This document shows, in pieces, positions 26,070-35,006 of a DNA stretch of 64,000 bases (the first letter of the stretch is position 1; each line of letters begins with the position of its first letter). A program made the position numbers and the translations under genes. The stretch covers positions 1 to 64,000 of the forward strand of contig CAYNIP010000010.1 in the NCBI GenBank assembly GCA_964397305.1, given 5' to 3'. This DNA is from JAAUTY01 sp964397305 (lineage in GTDB: Bacteria; Cyanobacteriota; Cyanobacteriia; Cyanobacteriales; Spirulinaceae). The notes under the pieces are model-generated. The model had not been told where the DNA came from and made no database searches. It worked only from the letters and a program-made list of their open reading frames with translations.

Positions 26070-28031
26070 ATGGTCAACTTCAATTTCACACCTACCACCA
26101 GCTTCAACAATCGCCTGCCCCAGTTCCCAGGTGATAATAAGTCGCTGATCACCCCGACCTTTGTGGATCTTGATGGTGACGGCTTGCTAGACTTTGTCAG
26201 CGGAGTCAACAATGGAAACACCCTCTTTTTCAAGAACGTTGGCTCAGCCTTAGCCCCTGACTTTAGTGGTGCTCCCCAGGTTAATCCCTTCAATCTCAAG
26301 CTTCCCAATGCCCCCGTTAGCGCACCCCCCACACCACCCCCTCCCAATGCTTTTAAGGATGCTAGAAGCGCGCCAACATTTGTTGATCTAGACGGGGATG
26401 GTGACTTCGACGCTTTTGTCGGTGAGTATGAGGGGAGCGTCTACGTTTTTCGCAACGATGGGACACCTACAACTCCGAACTTTGGGGCCGCCGCTGAAAA
26501 CCCCTTTGGCATCTCGCTGAATCCGGCTGATTTCTACGTTGCCCCCACCCTGTTTGACATTGACGGCGATGGCGATCTCGATCTGTTCGTAGCTCGCTAT
26601 ACCGACCAAGCTGGCAATGTCAATGACGGTAACATTACCTTCTTTAGAAATCAGAAAGTTGACCCTCTCGCTCCTGGAGATCCTGTCTTCGCTCGGGATG
26701 ACGCGGCTAACCCCTTCAATGGGATAAGCCTGCCAGCGCGCGGAACCTCTCGACTGACCTTCATTGAGCGCAATCGCCTCGACCCTGGCGACACCAGCGG
26801 CTTGGTCGATGCAGTAATTGCCTATCAACCCAATCTTCCCGGAGGACCTTCCCCACTCCAGGGGCAACTACTCTACCTCAAAAATACTGGCACGTTGAAT
26901 AATCCCGTCTTCGAGCTTCAGACGGGGGCTAACAATCCCTTTGCAGAGGTTACTGTTGGCAATCCTGCCGTTAGTTTCATCGACTTCAACGGCAATGGTC
27001 GTTGGGATATGGTAGTCGGCGGTGCTTTTGGCATCAGTGAGGGAGTCACGCTCTTCCTCAACCAACCATTTGTTCCTGACCCCTTAGCAGATTCCAACTT
27101 CCTGCGGGCTGATGCCAGCAACATCTTCACAGTAGGGGCCCAGGGAGGGAGCAACCTGCAACTGCGGCTGGCGGGGGAAAATGCAAGCCAGATCAGCCGG
27201 GTGCAGTTGAAGTTTTTGGATGCCGGCAACGCTGTCACCGAGGCGATCGACTTGTTCTCGGTGCTGCCAGTAGCCTTCCGGCCCAATGGCTTCTCAGTGG
27301 GCTTGGAGAGTTATATCTTCAGTTCAGTGGCGGCTGGGGAGCGGTTTGTCGTCGAGCTTCAGACCTTTGACGGTCGGACGATTGGCTTTGGCAACAATAG
27401 CTTGCAAGTGACGAATATCGGCCAGGGTCAATGGCGGCTAGCCTTTGAAGAAGGAGATGATAGTAGCTTCGACGATATTATCCTGACCATTGAGCAGACC
27501 CCTGGAACACCCCCGCCAGGGGTGGGTAGCCTCCAGCGTGATGGTTTTGAGGTGTTGGATCTTTCGGAAATTGCCAGTGCTCAGGTGACGTTTACAGTGT
27601 ACCGCGAGGCTGTCTTCAATAACGTTGTGGGCTTCTACCGCCTCGATGATGTCACGGGGGCTGTGGGCGGCTTGGCTCCTGGGCAACCGGGTTACGCCCA
27701 GGCGGCGATTGAGAGCCGAGTTCCGGGCCTTGATGTCAGCGTTGTGAACCAGAGCGTCGCGCAATTCAGCGCTACTCTGGCGGGGAATGCCCTCTATGCA
27801 CCGTTCCTGATTGCGAACTCTGATCCCTTTACCTTCCTCCAGGAAAATCCCGATAATTTGGCTGGTGGGTTCAGCGCGGCTTACTTTATCTTTACGGCTG
27901 CGAATCCGGATGGGGTCGATCACGTCCGGCTGTTAGGCGACAACCTCCTTGGCTTTGAGGACCTACCGGGCGGTGGTGACTTCGATTACAACGATGTGAT
28001 TCTTAATATCAGCGTGACACCCTTAGCCTAG
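26070..28031 (+). CDS. VCBS/FG-GAP repeat protein with DUF4114 domains
   Basis: 653 residues from the ATG at 26070, with AGGAG 7 bp upstream; a TTG six codons earlier is less likely. Repeats of the type TFVDLDGDG.LDFVSG, each with calcium-binding D-x-D-G-D-G-D loops, cover about residues 30-340. Two DUF4114-like segments follow (FEEGDDSSFDDIILTI near 460-475 and GGGDFDYNDVILNI near the end). There is no N-terminal signal peptide, as expected for a type I-secreted or surface protein. Calcium-dependent folding outside the cell is likely. No secretion genes adjoin it. Confidence 0.83.
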   Translation: MVNFNFTPTTSFNNRLPQFPGDNKSLITPTFVDLDGDGLLDFVSGVNNGNTLFFKNVGSALAPDFSGAPQVNPFNLKLPNAPVSAPPTPPPPNAFKDARSAPTFVDLDGDGDFDAFVGEYEGSVYVFRNDGTPTTPNFGAAAENPFGISLNPADFYVAPTLFDIDGDGDLDLFVARYTDQAGNVNDGNITFFRNQKVDPLAPGDPVFARDDAANPFNGISLPARGTSRLTFIERNRLDPGDTSGLVDAVIAYQPNLPGGPSPLQGQLLYLKNTGTLNNPVFELQTGANNPFAEVTVGNPAVSFIDFNGNGRWDMVVGGAFGISEGVTLFLNQPFVPDPLADSNFLRADASNIFTVGAQGGSNLQLRLAGENASQISRVQLKFLDAGNAVTEAIDLFSVLPVAFRPNGFSVGLESYIFSSVAAGERFVVELQTFDGRTIGFGNNSLQVTNIGQGQWRLAFEEGDDSSFDDIILTIEQTPGTPPPGVGSLQRDGFEVLDLSEIASAQVTFTVYREAVFNNVVGFYRLDDVTGAVGGLAPGQPGYAQAAIESRVPGLDVSVVNQSVAQFSATLAGNALYAPFLIANSDPFTFLQENPDNLAGGFSAAYFIFTAANPDGVDHVRLLGDNLLGFEDLPGGGDFDYNDVILNISVTPLA

Positions 28032-28520
28032 GGCGAGATGGCGGCTGATTTTGGAAAACTCGTCAACTTCTGCCTGGATCATCTTGACGGTCGGGGGGAC
28101 TCTCACTTCGGCCTTCTAGAGGTCTTCATCCCTCAGCCAAAGGCTGGGTTGAGGGAATCCAGGGGGAGGGCTGCCAATCTGGGATGCCCCCAACGGTCGG
28201 TTAGGTCAAGCTTCGCGGACTCCAATAGCCGCCAGGATCGCGTTGGGTTCCCGGTGCTAAATCCACGTAGTGGCGCTTTAGCGCTCCCAGTATAGTCGTT
28301 TCAGTTAAGGATGAGACGGGTCAACCATGAAATCCTTGCCAAGCAAGAATTGCAGCCATTTCAGAGGGTCTCAAAATCGTTTGAGACAACGATAACTGTG
28401 GCTTTAGTGCCAAGGCAAAGGCACACCAAAGCCTGCTCTATGCAGTAATAAGGGTTGTAGCGATGCGGCCGATGCTTCTAGTCTCAAGGGGAAGTAGGCG
28501 GGAACCCGAGACAGTCAGCC
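28032..28520. other. Intergenic stretch without a gene
   Basis: 489 bp before the second MITE. It contains an imperfect hairpin at 28129-28156 (TCCCTCA with TGAGGGA) that could end the VCBS transcript, and a perfect 8-bp palindromic hairpin, GTCTCAAA-ATCG-TTTGAGAC, at 28368-28387. No convincing coding frame. Confidence 0.55.
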
Positions 28521-28753
28521 GGGTGAACGAAATTTTGCGCGGGATGTTGGGACTCTGTAGCTCAGCCCTCACTCTCCAGTTGGGAGAGGGGCTTCTAGCT
28601 CCCCTGCTCCCAGCTTTGGAAGAAGGAGTCGGGGGATGGAGACGCGCAGCGGCTTCTCTCAGAGGGGACCTCGTAACGCTGAAGCGGGCTACCCTCTGCT
28701 CCTGGAATCATCGCTCAAAATTCAGGGGAGCCGCGCTTTTTTTCGTTCACCCC
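28521..28753. mobile_element. MITE-like element, family A, copy 2
   Basis: 233 bp, similar to the copy at 24085 along its length. The left end is GGGTGAACGAAATTTTGCGCGG; the right end is CCGCGC, a T-run, then CGTTCACCCC. The 9-bp repeat CAGTCAGCC flanks it at 28512-28520 and 28754-28762. It lies just before the tRNA promoter. Confidence 0.82.
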
Positions 28754-28769
28754 CAGTCAGCCCAAGACC

Positions 28770-28799
28770 TTGTTAGCTCCCGGCTTATTCCTGTATAAT
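28770..28799 (+). promoter_or_regulatory. Promoter of tRNA-Leu
   Basis: TTGTTA (28770-28775), 18 bp, TATAAT (28794-28799). The tRNA starts 18 bp after the -10 box. Confidence 0.7.
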
Positions 28800-28816
28800 G
28801 CTAAGTCTGACCCCAC

Positions 28817-28898
28817 GGGCGAGTGGCGGAATGGTAGACGCACTGCACTCAAAATGCAGCGGCCTTTGGCCGTGAGAGTTCGAGTCTCTCCTCGCCCA
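28817..28898 (+). tRNA. tRNA-Leu (anticodon CAA)
   Basis: 82 nt. The acceptor stem GGGCGAG pairs with CTCGCCC, discriminator A. The anticodon stem CTGCA/TGCAG holds the loop CTCAAAA, giving anticodon CAA. A long variable arm (GGCCTTTGGCC) and the T-loop GTTCGAGTC confirm the leucine type. CCA is not encoded. Confidence 0.95.
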
Positions 28899-28906
28899 TA
28901 GGCCAC

Positions 28907-29968
28907 CTATTTGCGCTCTGGGTGATTGCTTTCGGGTAGCGAGGCTCCCAATTGGTTAATCCGGCCGATCATCTGGCAGAGTCGCGCTGCATCTTTTTGG
29001 TTGAACTCAAAGATTAGACGGGGCAGGTGTTCCGTTTCATCACCGCGCTCTGGTGGCAGGGACGGGCTCTTGTGAATGCGGCCCCGACTGAGAATGTCGC
29101 TGTATTCAACGCTGAGCTGCTCTACTTGGTCATCGGACAGCTCCGAGTTGAGGCGCATGACAAAGAACTGATCGACGTAGCGGCTGGAATGGTAGACCCG
29201 GTAGAAGTCCGTGATTGTGCGGCAGGCGGTCTCGAGGTTGTCTGTGATGGTGTAAATACTGGGGTCGTCGGGGCTGATCAGACCGCTGGCCATGAGGTGA
29301 TCGCGGATGTGGCGATCGAGCGATCGCCAATAGTCGCTCCCTGGCTCATCAATGAAGACGATCGGCGCAGGGCCGTACTTCCCCGTTTGGCAGAGGGTCA
29401 AGCTCTCAAAGGCCTCATCCAGCGTGCCAAAGCCGCCCGGAAAGAGGGCGATCGCATCACTCTCCCGTAAAAAGAAGAGCTTGCGGGTGAAGAAGTACTT
29501 AAAACTAATCAGCTTCGGGTCTCCCAGAATGTACTGATTAGCCCCCTGCTCAAAAGGCAGGCGAATATTGAGCCCAAAGGAGTGCTCGCGCCCCGCCCCC
29601 TGATTGCCCGCCGCCATAATGCCATCTCCCGCACCGGTAATCGCCATGAAGCCCTGCTGGGTGATGCGAGCGGCAAACTCCGTCGCTAGTTGGTAAATTG
29701 GGCGATCCGCCGGAGTGCGGGCTGAGCCAAAAATTGACACTTTGCGGATGTGGCGGTAGGGGTAGAAAACCTCGAAGCCCTGCTCTAAATCCTGAAGGGT
29801 AGCGGTGAGGATTTTCCAGTCGAGACGATCAATGTCAGCCTCGCTCAGCCGGAGCAAAACACCTAAAGCACGCTGGATGTACTTCCCGAAGGGATGCTCT
29901 GCAAGGGCACGGTCGAGATTCTTGAGATCCTGCGACTCGAAACGGTGCTCAGAAGGCAGTAAAACCAT
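28907..29968 (-). CDS. LOG family protein (Rossmann fold, PGGxGTxxE)
   Basis: 353 residues. The core (about 80-280) carries the family signatures: SIFGSARTP, ITGAGDGIMAAGNQGA, LPFEQGAN, FFTRKLFF and PGGFGTLDEAFE. Short family members release free cytokinin bases from nucleotide precursors; longer ones like this have N- and C-terminal extensions and less certain substrates. It was formerly named lysine decarboxylase-like, which is not supported. It is cytosolic. It converges on the tRNA with only 8 bp between them. Confidence 0.87.
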   Translation of the reverse strand: MVLLPSEHRFESQDLKNLDRALAEHPFGKYIQRALGVLLRLSEADIDRLDWKILTATLQDLEQGFEVFYPYRHIRKVSIFGSARTPADRPIYQLATEFAARITQQGFMAITGAGDGIMAAGNQGAGREHSFGLNIRLPFEQGANQYILGDPKLISFKYFFTRKLFFLRESDAIALFPGGFGTLDEAFESLTLCQTGKYGPAPIVFIDEPGSDYWRSLDRHIRDHLMASGLISPDDPSIYTITDNLETACRTITDFYRVYHSSRYVDQFFVMRLNSELSDDQVEQLSVEYSDILSRGRIHKSPSLPPERGDETEHLPRLIFEFNQKDAARLCQMIGRINQLGASLPESNHPERK

Positions 29969-30279
29969 GGAGGTTGCACATTAACCAGGTCTTCAATTAT
30001 AGCTCACTTTCCCCAGGCCAAGAACAATCGGCGCTTGCAACATCCTAAGAGGACGTAACACAGCACCGACACCAAGGCTCAAAATTGCTAGAGAGTCTCC
30101 ACCTTCAGGGATGACTGAAGCCAGGAAACCCAGCAACCGGACTAGGGCGTGTCGTCAGTCAAAACCAGGCTCCAGCCAACGGTCAGATTCCAGCCAGAGC
30201 CTTCCTTGTCCATCTTATCGACCAGAGACTAGCGCTGGCAAGGGTCACGCGAGGGCGACGACCCTAAAAATTGACTGTT
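29969..30279. other. Intergenic stretch without a gene
   Basis: 311 bp between the LOG gene start and the end of trxA, both on the minus strand. I see no convincing gene and no clear terminator for trxA. Confidence 0.5.
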
Positions 30280-30597
30280 CTAGATGTACTTTTCCAGCGT
30301 GTTGGAAAGAGTCGTTTTGGGCACCGCCCCAACTACCATATCGACCCGCTGACCCCCCTTGAAGATCATCAGGGTTGGAATACTGCGGATGCCGTACTGG
30401 CTGGCGATATTCGGATTTTCATCCGTATTCAGCTTGACAACCTTGACTTGACCTTCGTATTGGGAGGCAATTTCGTCAACCACTGGTGCAACCATCCGGC
30501 AGGGGCCGCACCAGGGAGCCCAGAAATCTACCAGCACTGGAATTTCGCTTTCCAGTACGATCTCTTTAAAACTGCTATCTGTAACCTGCTCCGTCAT
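30280..30597 (-). CDS. trxA: Thioredoxin
   Basis: 105 residues from the ATG at 30597 (MTEQVTDSSF), which gives the normal thioredoxin length; the frame runs 28 codons further up but those do not look like thioredoxin. The active site WCGPC is at residues 29-33, cis-proline in SIPTLMIFKGG, and C-terminal GAVPK. It is an m-type-like cyanobacterial thioredoxin, the general disulfide reductase fed by ferredoxin- or NADPH-thioredoxin reductase. The small RNA Yfr1 lies about 490 bp upstream on the same strand. Confidence 0.96.
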   Translation of the reverse strand: MTEQVTDSSFKEIVLESEIPVLVDFWAPWCGPCRMVAPVVDEIASQYEGQVKVVKLNTDENPNIASQYGIRSIPTLMIFKGGQRVDMVVGAVPKTTLSNTLEKYI

Positions 30598-31087
30598 AAG
30601 CCGGGATTCCTTGCCGAGTTGAATTGCGTGGCTAATTGCTAGGTAATAGTAACATACCAAACCCGCGCCCATCTTGAGCACCGTTGTATATAATCGGACA
30701 TAATTTCGCCATGGCTACGCTCCAAGGGCACAGCCGGCTTCCCCTCAGCAACCTACTGGGCATAACTATCTTGGCCCTCACTCCCTTAGTCTCTCGCTTC
30801 CAAAAATGGGCGCGGGGACGGTTAGATTCAGACCTGCCGGCTCCCAGGACGGGAGCTGGGGTTAGGGGATGCGGGGAAAGCTCGAACAGTGAGGGGTTCA
30901 TGACTTATCCCTCTTGGGTTATTCCGGGAAATTCCCACGAATTTCCGCCATTACAGCCGACGAAAAATCAGCGTTTCACCCCGATCTGGCCTGAGAGCGA
31001 TCGGAGTACAGGGATAGAAGTACACAGGAGCCTCAGCAGCGGGATGAGGTTGTTGGGCGCTCCAGGCGAGGCTGTGATGGCCATGAG

Positions 31088-31153
31088 GAAACCGCCTGAA
31101 CTGTGTCAGGCGGGTTAGTGGTGTGAGGAGTGAACGGAAACATTCGTCTCCGC
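31088..31153 (-). ncRNA. yfr1: Small regulatory RNA Yfr1
   Basis: The minus strand carries the conserved unpaired motif ACTCCTCACAC (about 31123-31133) between two hairpins. The 5' hairpin is CGGAGAC-GAAT-GTTTCCG; the 3' hairpin pairs CCCGCCTGA with TCAGGCGG and acts as terminator. A TACAAT -10 box lies at 31162-31167, about 9 nt upstream. This architecture, and a location upstream of trxA, match Yfr1, which is found across cyanobacteria and represses outer-membrane protein mRNAs by base pairing. Confidence 0.85.
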
Positions 31154-31267
31154 CACCTCTTATTGTAGGTCAACCGCCTAGTTTTTCCAGGGGAGAGTCC
31201 CGCCCCTTCTAGAGGGATGGCTGCCAAATGTCAAGTCATGACGGCGGCCTTGGCCCCCAAAGCTGCT

Positions 31268-31936
31268 CTAGGGAGCGGCGACGGGCAGGCGACCATCTAC
31301 CGCTTCCGCGAGCCGCCGCAGGGTAAACTCCGGCGAACTGGCAGCCCGATAGATCACCGCCGTCACAGCGCCCGTGCTGCCCCGCCGGAAGGTGGCAATG
31401 TCGGCACGAAAGGGTTGATTCAACAGCAGCAGGTCAACACTGACCCCAGCCGACTTATCGGCTACATTGCTCATGTCGGCCAGGTACTCGTAGCCCTCCA
31501 CTGAAACTGGGCCGACGCCTTCGAGTTGGCCTTGGGCCTGGGCAAAGAGCTGCTCGCGCACCGATTCATCCTCAAAGTTGGTCAAGCTGTCGTCAAACAT
31601 GGCGACATCCTCCACGCGACCTGTCGAACCGACAATGATTTGGAACGTTGAGGGATTCCAGTAAACGAAAAAGTTTTCCGGCTTAACGCCCGCCTGGCTC
31701 AGTTGGCTGCTCAAGGCCTCAAACTGCTGGGCGAGCTGGTTGGCGACGGTGGGGGGTAGGGCTTGGAAGCCCGGGGGCAAATCCTCTAGGGAGAGCAGGG
31801 GGCGCGTGCTAGCGGCGGCCGCTTGGGCTAAGGGGGCTGTCGGAGGTTGGGGCGATGGCATCGGCTCAGCAATGGCGATACCGGCGATCGCCAGACCCGC
31901 CAGACAGCCTGCACTCAGAGTCACGTAGTTACGCAT
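31268..31936 (-). CDS. Secreted protein of unknown function
   Basis: 222 residues. A signal peptide (residues 1-24, ending AIAIAEP) precedes an Ala/Pro-rich segment and a globular domain beginning LLSLEDLPPGFQALPP. Other landmarks are NFFVYWNPSTFQIIVG and YEYLADMSNVADKSAG. I do not recognise a named family; it looks like a cyanobacterial exported protein. AGAGGAT precedes the ATG. Confidence 0.75.
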   Translation of the reverse strand: MRNYVTLSAGCLAGLAIAGIAIAEPMPSPQPPTAPLAQAAAASTRPLLSLEDLPPGFQALPPTVANQLAQQFEALSSQLSQAGVKPENFFVYWNPSTFQIIVGSTGRVEDVAMFDDSLTNFEDESVREQLFAQAQGQLEGVGPVSVEGYEYLADMSNVADKSAGVSVDLLLLNQPFRADIATFRRGSTGAVTAVIYRAASSPEFTLRRLAEAVDGRLPVAAP

Positions 31937-32390
31937 AGGTCAATCCTCTTGAAGAAACTGAAGGACAAAGCACATCTTTCCCACCACAGCCTCATTCAGC
32001 ATCCGCGTTGCCGGGATCACAGGCTAGAGCAGCCCAGGAACCTCGCAAACGAACTACCGTGGTAGGAGTCACCGTCAGGGGAGCGGCCAGTAGGAATACG
32101 GGGGGCAGATTAGGAGTCGTGGTGTGCCCTGGCAGAGCCGCCGCTCCCCAGTATAGTCGCCACTCCCAGGGACAAGTTCCCAGCCAGTTCGCTAGCGTGT
32201 CTCCGCCATCTGCGGGAAATTTTCGCTGCTATCCCTTGGGGAGAGTCCTAAGGCTCTTCTGAATCTACGGTGATCAGCAAAGCTATTCGGAGCCAAAAGC
32301 CTTGCTCGGCAAGAGTTTTATGGCTTCGGCTTGCAGGATTTGGTGCCGTTTACCCCTACTCTCAACCTCAACCCAGGAGAGCCAGGGCAA
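31937..32390. other. Intergenic stretch without a gene
   Basis: 454 bp. On the minus strand a TATACT box at 32150-32155 could drive the secreted-protein gene, but no good -35 is spaced with it. No convincing gene. Confidence 0.45.
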
Positions 32391-33254
32391 TCAGAGGGAT
32401 TCCCTCGGCTTACAGGCCGTGAGCAGGCCAAACCGCACCAGACCACTCGCGTAGCCCTGACGCATCAGCACCAGAGCTAGGGTCGCCCGCAGGGTATCCG
32501 GGCCGGCCTGCCAGACACCCGGCCAAGTGCGGGGATCGAGGGCCCTGGCGATGACAGCATCCCAGAAGGGCGCGACAGCGGTGGACCAGTCGGCACTCTG
32601 GAGGCTGGTGAAGCCGCAATCCCGGGCGATCGCCTCGTATTCTGGCAAGGAAATGACGTAGGGCAAGTGATAGACCTCATACAGGGCCTGCAAATGTCCT
32701 TGCTCAGGGGCTGTCAGGGGCCCGGCTAGGGAGGTGGTGGGTCGGTGACACCAGGTCGCGAGGAGCAGTCGGCCGCCGGGCTGGAGCAGTCGGTAGCACT
32801 CGCGCAAAAACGCGGCCTTATCGGGCATATGTTCCCCGCTTTCCAGGGACCACACGAGGTCAAAGCTAGCGCTGGGGAACGGGGTGGCGAGGGCGTCGGC
32901 GACTTGGAAGGTGAGGCGATCACCCAGGCCGGCGGCAGTCCCGCGCTCCCGAGCCCGTTCTGCCTGAACCGGGCTCAGGGTAATGCCCGTGGCCAGCGCG
33001 TCGTACTTCTCAGCCAAGTAGAGGGTGCTGCCGCCGATACCACAGCCCACATCGAGAATGGTCCGGGGGGCTTGCACCCCAGCCCAGGCGATCAGGGCTT
33101 CCATAAGATCCACCTGGGCCTGCCGCCGTTCGACCCGGTAGGTTCCAGCGGGCCCGTAGTAACCGTGGTGCATATGCTCGCCCCACGTCTGCTCCCAGAG
33201 GGGGCTGGCAGCATCATAGAATTGCTTGATTCGCTCTCCAAGGTTTGCAGTCAT
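32391..33254 (-). CDS. Tocopherol O-methyltransferase-like SAM methyltransferase
   Basis: 287 residues. It matches the cyanobacterial gamma-tocopherol methyltransferase pattern along its length: LWEQTWGEHMHHGYYGP near residue 20, motif I LDVGCGIGGSTLYLAE near 67-82, SLESGEHMPDK near 140, ATWCHRP and LPYVISLPEYEAIARDCGF. The enzyme would convert gamma- to alpha-tocopherol using S-adenosylmethionine at the membrane. Related 2-methyl-6-phytylbenzoquinol methyltransferases are an alternative, but the motifs fit the slr0089 type best. It has no N-terminal transit or signal segment. Confidence 0.87.
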   Translation of the reverse strand: MTANLGERIKQFYDAASPLWEQTWGEHMHHGYYGPAGTYRVERRQAQVDLMEALIAWAGVQAPRTILDVGCGIGGSTLYLAEKYDALATGITLSPVQAERARERGTAAGLGDRLTFQVADALATPFPSASFDLVWSLESGEHMPDKAAFLRECYRLLQPGGRLLLATWCHRPTTSLAGPLTAPEQGHLQALYEVYHLPYVISLPEYEAIARDCGFTSLQSADWSTAVAPFWDAVIARALDPRTWPGVWQAGPDTLRATLALVLMRQGYASGLVRFGLLTACKPRESL

Positions 33255-33404
33255 GGCTAAAGCTGGGCCAGCAATTGATCTTCAGGCAAATTAGCACGTT
33301 TCCGGACAGCGGCGGCGAAACGGCGGGCATCCGATTCGCCAGCCGGCAAAGTTTCGGCTAGACTAATCGGTATCGAGGCTGCATTCGATGTTCCGAGGCA
33401 AGCG

Positions 33405-35006
33405 ATGAGCGCGATACTACACGTCGGCAACCAGCAGTTTGGCGTTGATGATCTAATTTCCCTGCTCACCTCACCGCAGATTCTGCCCCAGCTACTGCGC
33501 GAACTGATTGTCGAGCAGGCTATCTCCAGTGTCACCTACACCGATGCGGAGCTAGCTCAGTTCAAGGCGCGCCTGGGAGGGCCGTCCCTGGGGGCGGCTG
33601 GTCAATCTTCCCTGGACACGCTAGCGCCCCGCCAATTGCGGATTCAGAAATTCAAGGAAGAGTGCTGGGGTTCTCAGATCGATGCCCAGTTCCAGAGTCA
33701 CCGCGATCGCCTCGACCGCGTCTTGTTCTCGATTATTCAGACCCAAGATGTCGAGGTTATCCAAGAACTCTACTTCCGCCTCCAAGAGGAAGAAGCTGAT
33801 TTCGCACAGTTAGCGACCGAATATTCCCAAGGCCCTGAAGCTCAGACCAACGGCCTCGTGGGGCCCATGGAAGTTCGCAACCTAAATCCCAAACTAGCCC
33901 ACGTCCTGCGGGCAAGCCAGCCGGGTCAAATCTCCGCCCCCTTTCGGGTGGACCAGTGGGTGGCGATCGCCCGCTTGGAGCGCTACTTGCCCGCTGCCCT
34001 AGATACCGGCCTGCGCCAGCGCCTCCTGGATGAAGCCTTTGAGCGCTGGGTGCAAGAGCAGCTCCAGCAGCAATCCCAGCAAGTCTTTCTGGAGCGGCCC
34101 AGCCAGCCGGAGCCGAAAGCGCTTCCTCCCAGCTCCCCCGAGCCCGCTGAAGCCCCAGCCCCACGGCCAGAGTCTGAGGCCACACCCCCTACAGCGCCAG
34201 TGTCCCCCCCAACGCCGCGCGCCCCAGCCCTGGCGGCGGCGACTCGAGGGCCGGCTGCCGCCCGCTCCGAGGTGGTGCCTTCTCGGATTCTACCCAGCGA
34301 GCTTCAGCAAGAACTCCAAAAGCGCCGCCTCCACCGCCTGCCTGAGGCTTTGATGCTGTCCCTGGTTCCCATTGCTGTGGGCGGTTGGTCGATCTATGCC
34401 CTCTTCGGCTTTGGCGCGACAACCAGCCCCTTTGAGCCAGCAGCCCTGGTGGAACCCTTGGTCGTGAGGGCGGATCAGCCCGCTGGTGAGGCAGCCGCGA
34501 TGACCGACGCCTCCTTCCCCCAACGTCGCTCGGAAACACCGGTCAGTGAGGAATTTCGGCTAGCGGTCAATCATGCCAATCGGGCGGCAACGCTGACCCA
34601 GACAGCCCAGACGCGCACGGAGTGGCAGGCCGTGGTGGAGGCCTGGCAGGCGGCGATCGCTGGTATGAAAACTGTGCCCCCTCGGGACTCACGCCACAGC
34701 CTCGCCCAAGCCAAAGTGCAAGAATACAGCCTCTATCAGGACTACGCCCAGGAACGGCTCGAGGATCCGGATCTGATCTTCCGGGCGGCGGTGCGGCGGG
34801 CCCTGCGAGCCAGTGAGGCGGCGGGGACAGCCCGCTCCCCCCGCGAGTGGGCGGCGATCGCCCGCGATTGGGCCCAGGCGGCCGAGTTTATGGCCGGAGT
34901 CGAGGCCAGCAGTCCCCACTATGACCTAGCCCGAGAGCGAGTCCAGCGCTACCAAGCCTATCGGGACTACGCTCAGCAACAGGTGGCTCACCACCGCCAG
35001 CCTTGA
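33405..35006 (+). CDS. Parvulin-like isomerase fused to membrane segment and tandem helical repeats
   Basis: 533 residues. Residues 1-205 are SurA/parvulin-like: an N-terminal helical part, then FAQLATEYSQGPEAQTNGLVGPMEVRNLNP and ISAPFRVDQWVAIARLE. A Pro-rich linker (about 228-300) and one membrane segment (about 322-342) follow. The C-terminus has two related repeats of about 75 residues (TRTEWQAVVEAWQAAIAGM...YAQERL and SPREWAAIARDWAQAAEFM...YAQQQV), a helical module common in cyanobacterial envelope proteins. It may assist folding at the membrane. The stop overlaps the next start (TTGA). Confidence 0.8.
   Translation: MSAILHVGNQQFGVDDLISLLTSPQILPQLLRELIVEQAISSVTYTDAELAQFKARLGGPSLGAAGQSSLDTLAPRQLRIQKFKEECWGSQIDAQFQSHRDRLDRVLFSIIQTQDVEVIQELYFRLQEEEADFAQLATEYSQGPEAQTNGLVGPMEVRNLNPKLAHVLRASQPGQISAPFRVDQWVAIARLERYLPAALDTGLRQRLLDEAFERWVQEQLQQQSQQVFLERPSQPEPKALPPSSPEPAEAPAPRPESEATPPTAPVSPPTPRAPALAAATRGPAAARSEVVPSRILPSELQQELQKRRLHRLPEALMLSLVPIAVGGWSIYALFGFGATTSPFEPAALVEPLVVRADQPAGEAAAMTDASFPQRRSETPVSEEFRLAVNHANRAATLTQTAQTRTEWQAVVEAWQAAIAGMKTVPPRDSRHSLAQAKVQEYSLYQDYAQERLEDPDLIFRAAVRRALRASEAAGTARSPREWAAIARDWAQAAEFMAGVEASSPHYDLARERVQRYQAYRDYAQQQVAHHRQP

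Noticed and set aside
30235..30275. AGGGTC/GACCCT hairpin downstream of trxA
   Set aside because: The T-run needed for a trxA terminator is on the wrong strand and side.
30684..31118. Open frame over the region upstream of trxA
   Set aside because: It runs antisense into the Yfr1 terminator, and its product has no recognisable pattern.
33257..33535. Minus-strand frame antisense to the start of the parvulin-like gene
   Set aside because: It overlaps well-supported coding sequence and has no likeness to a known protein.
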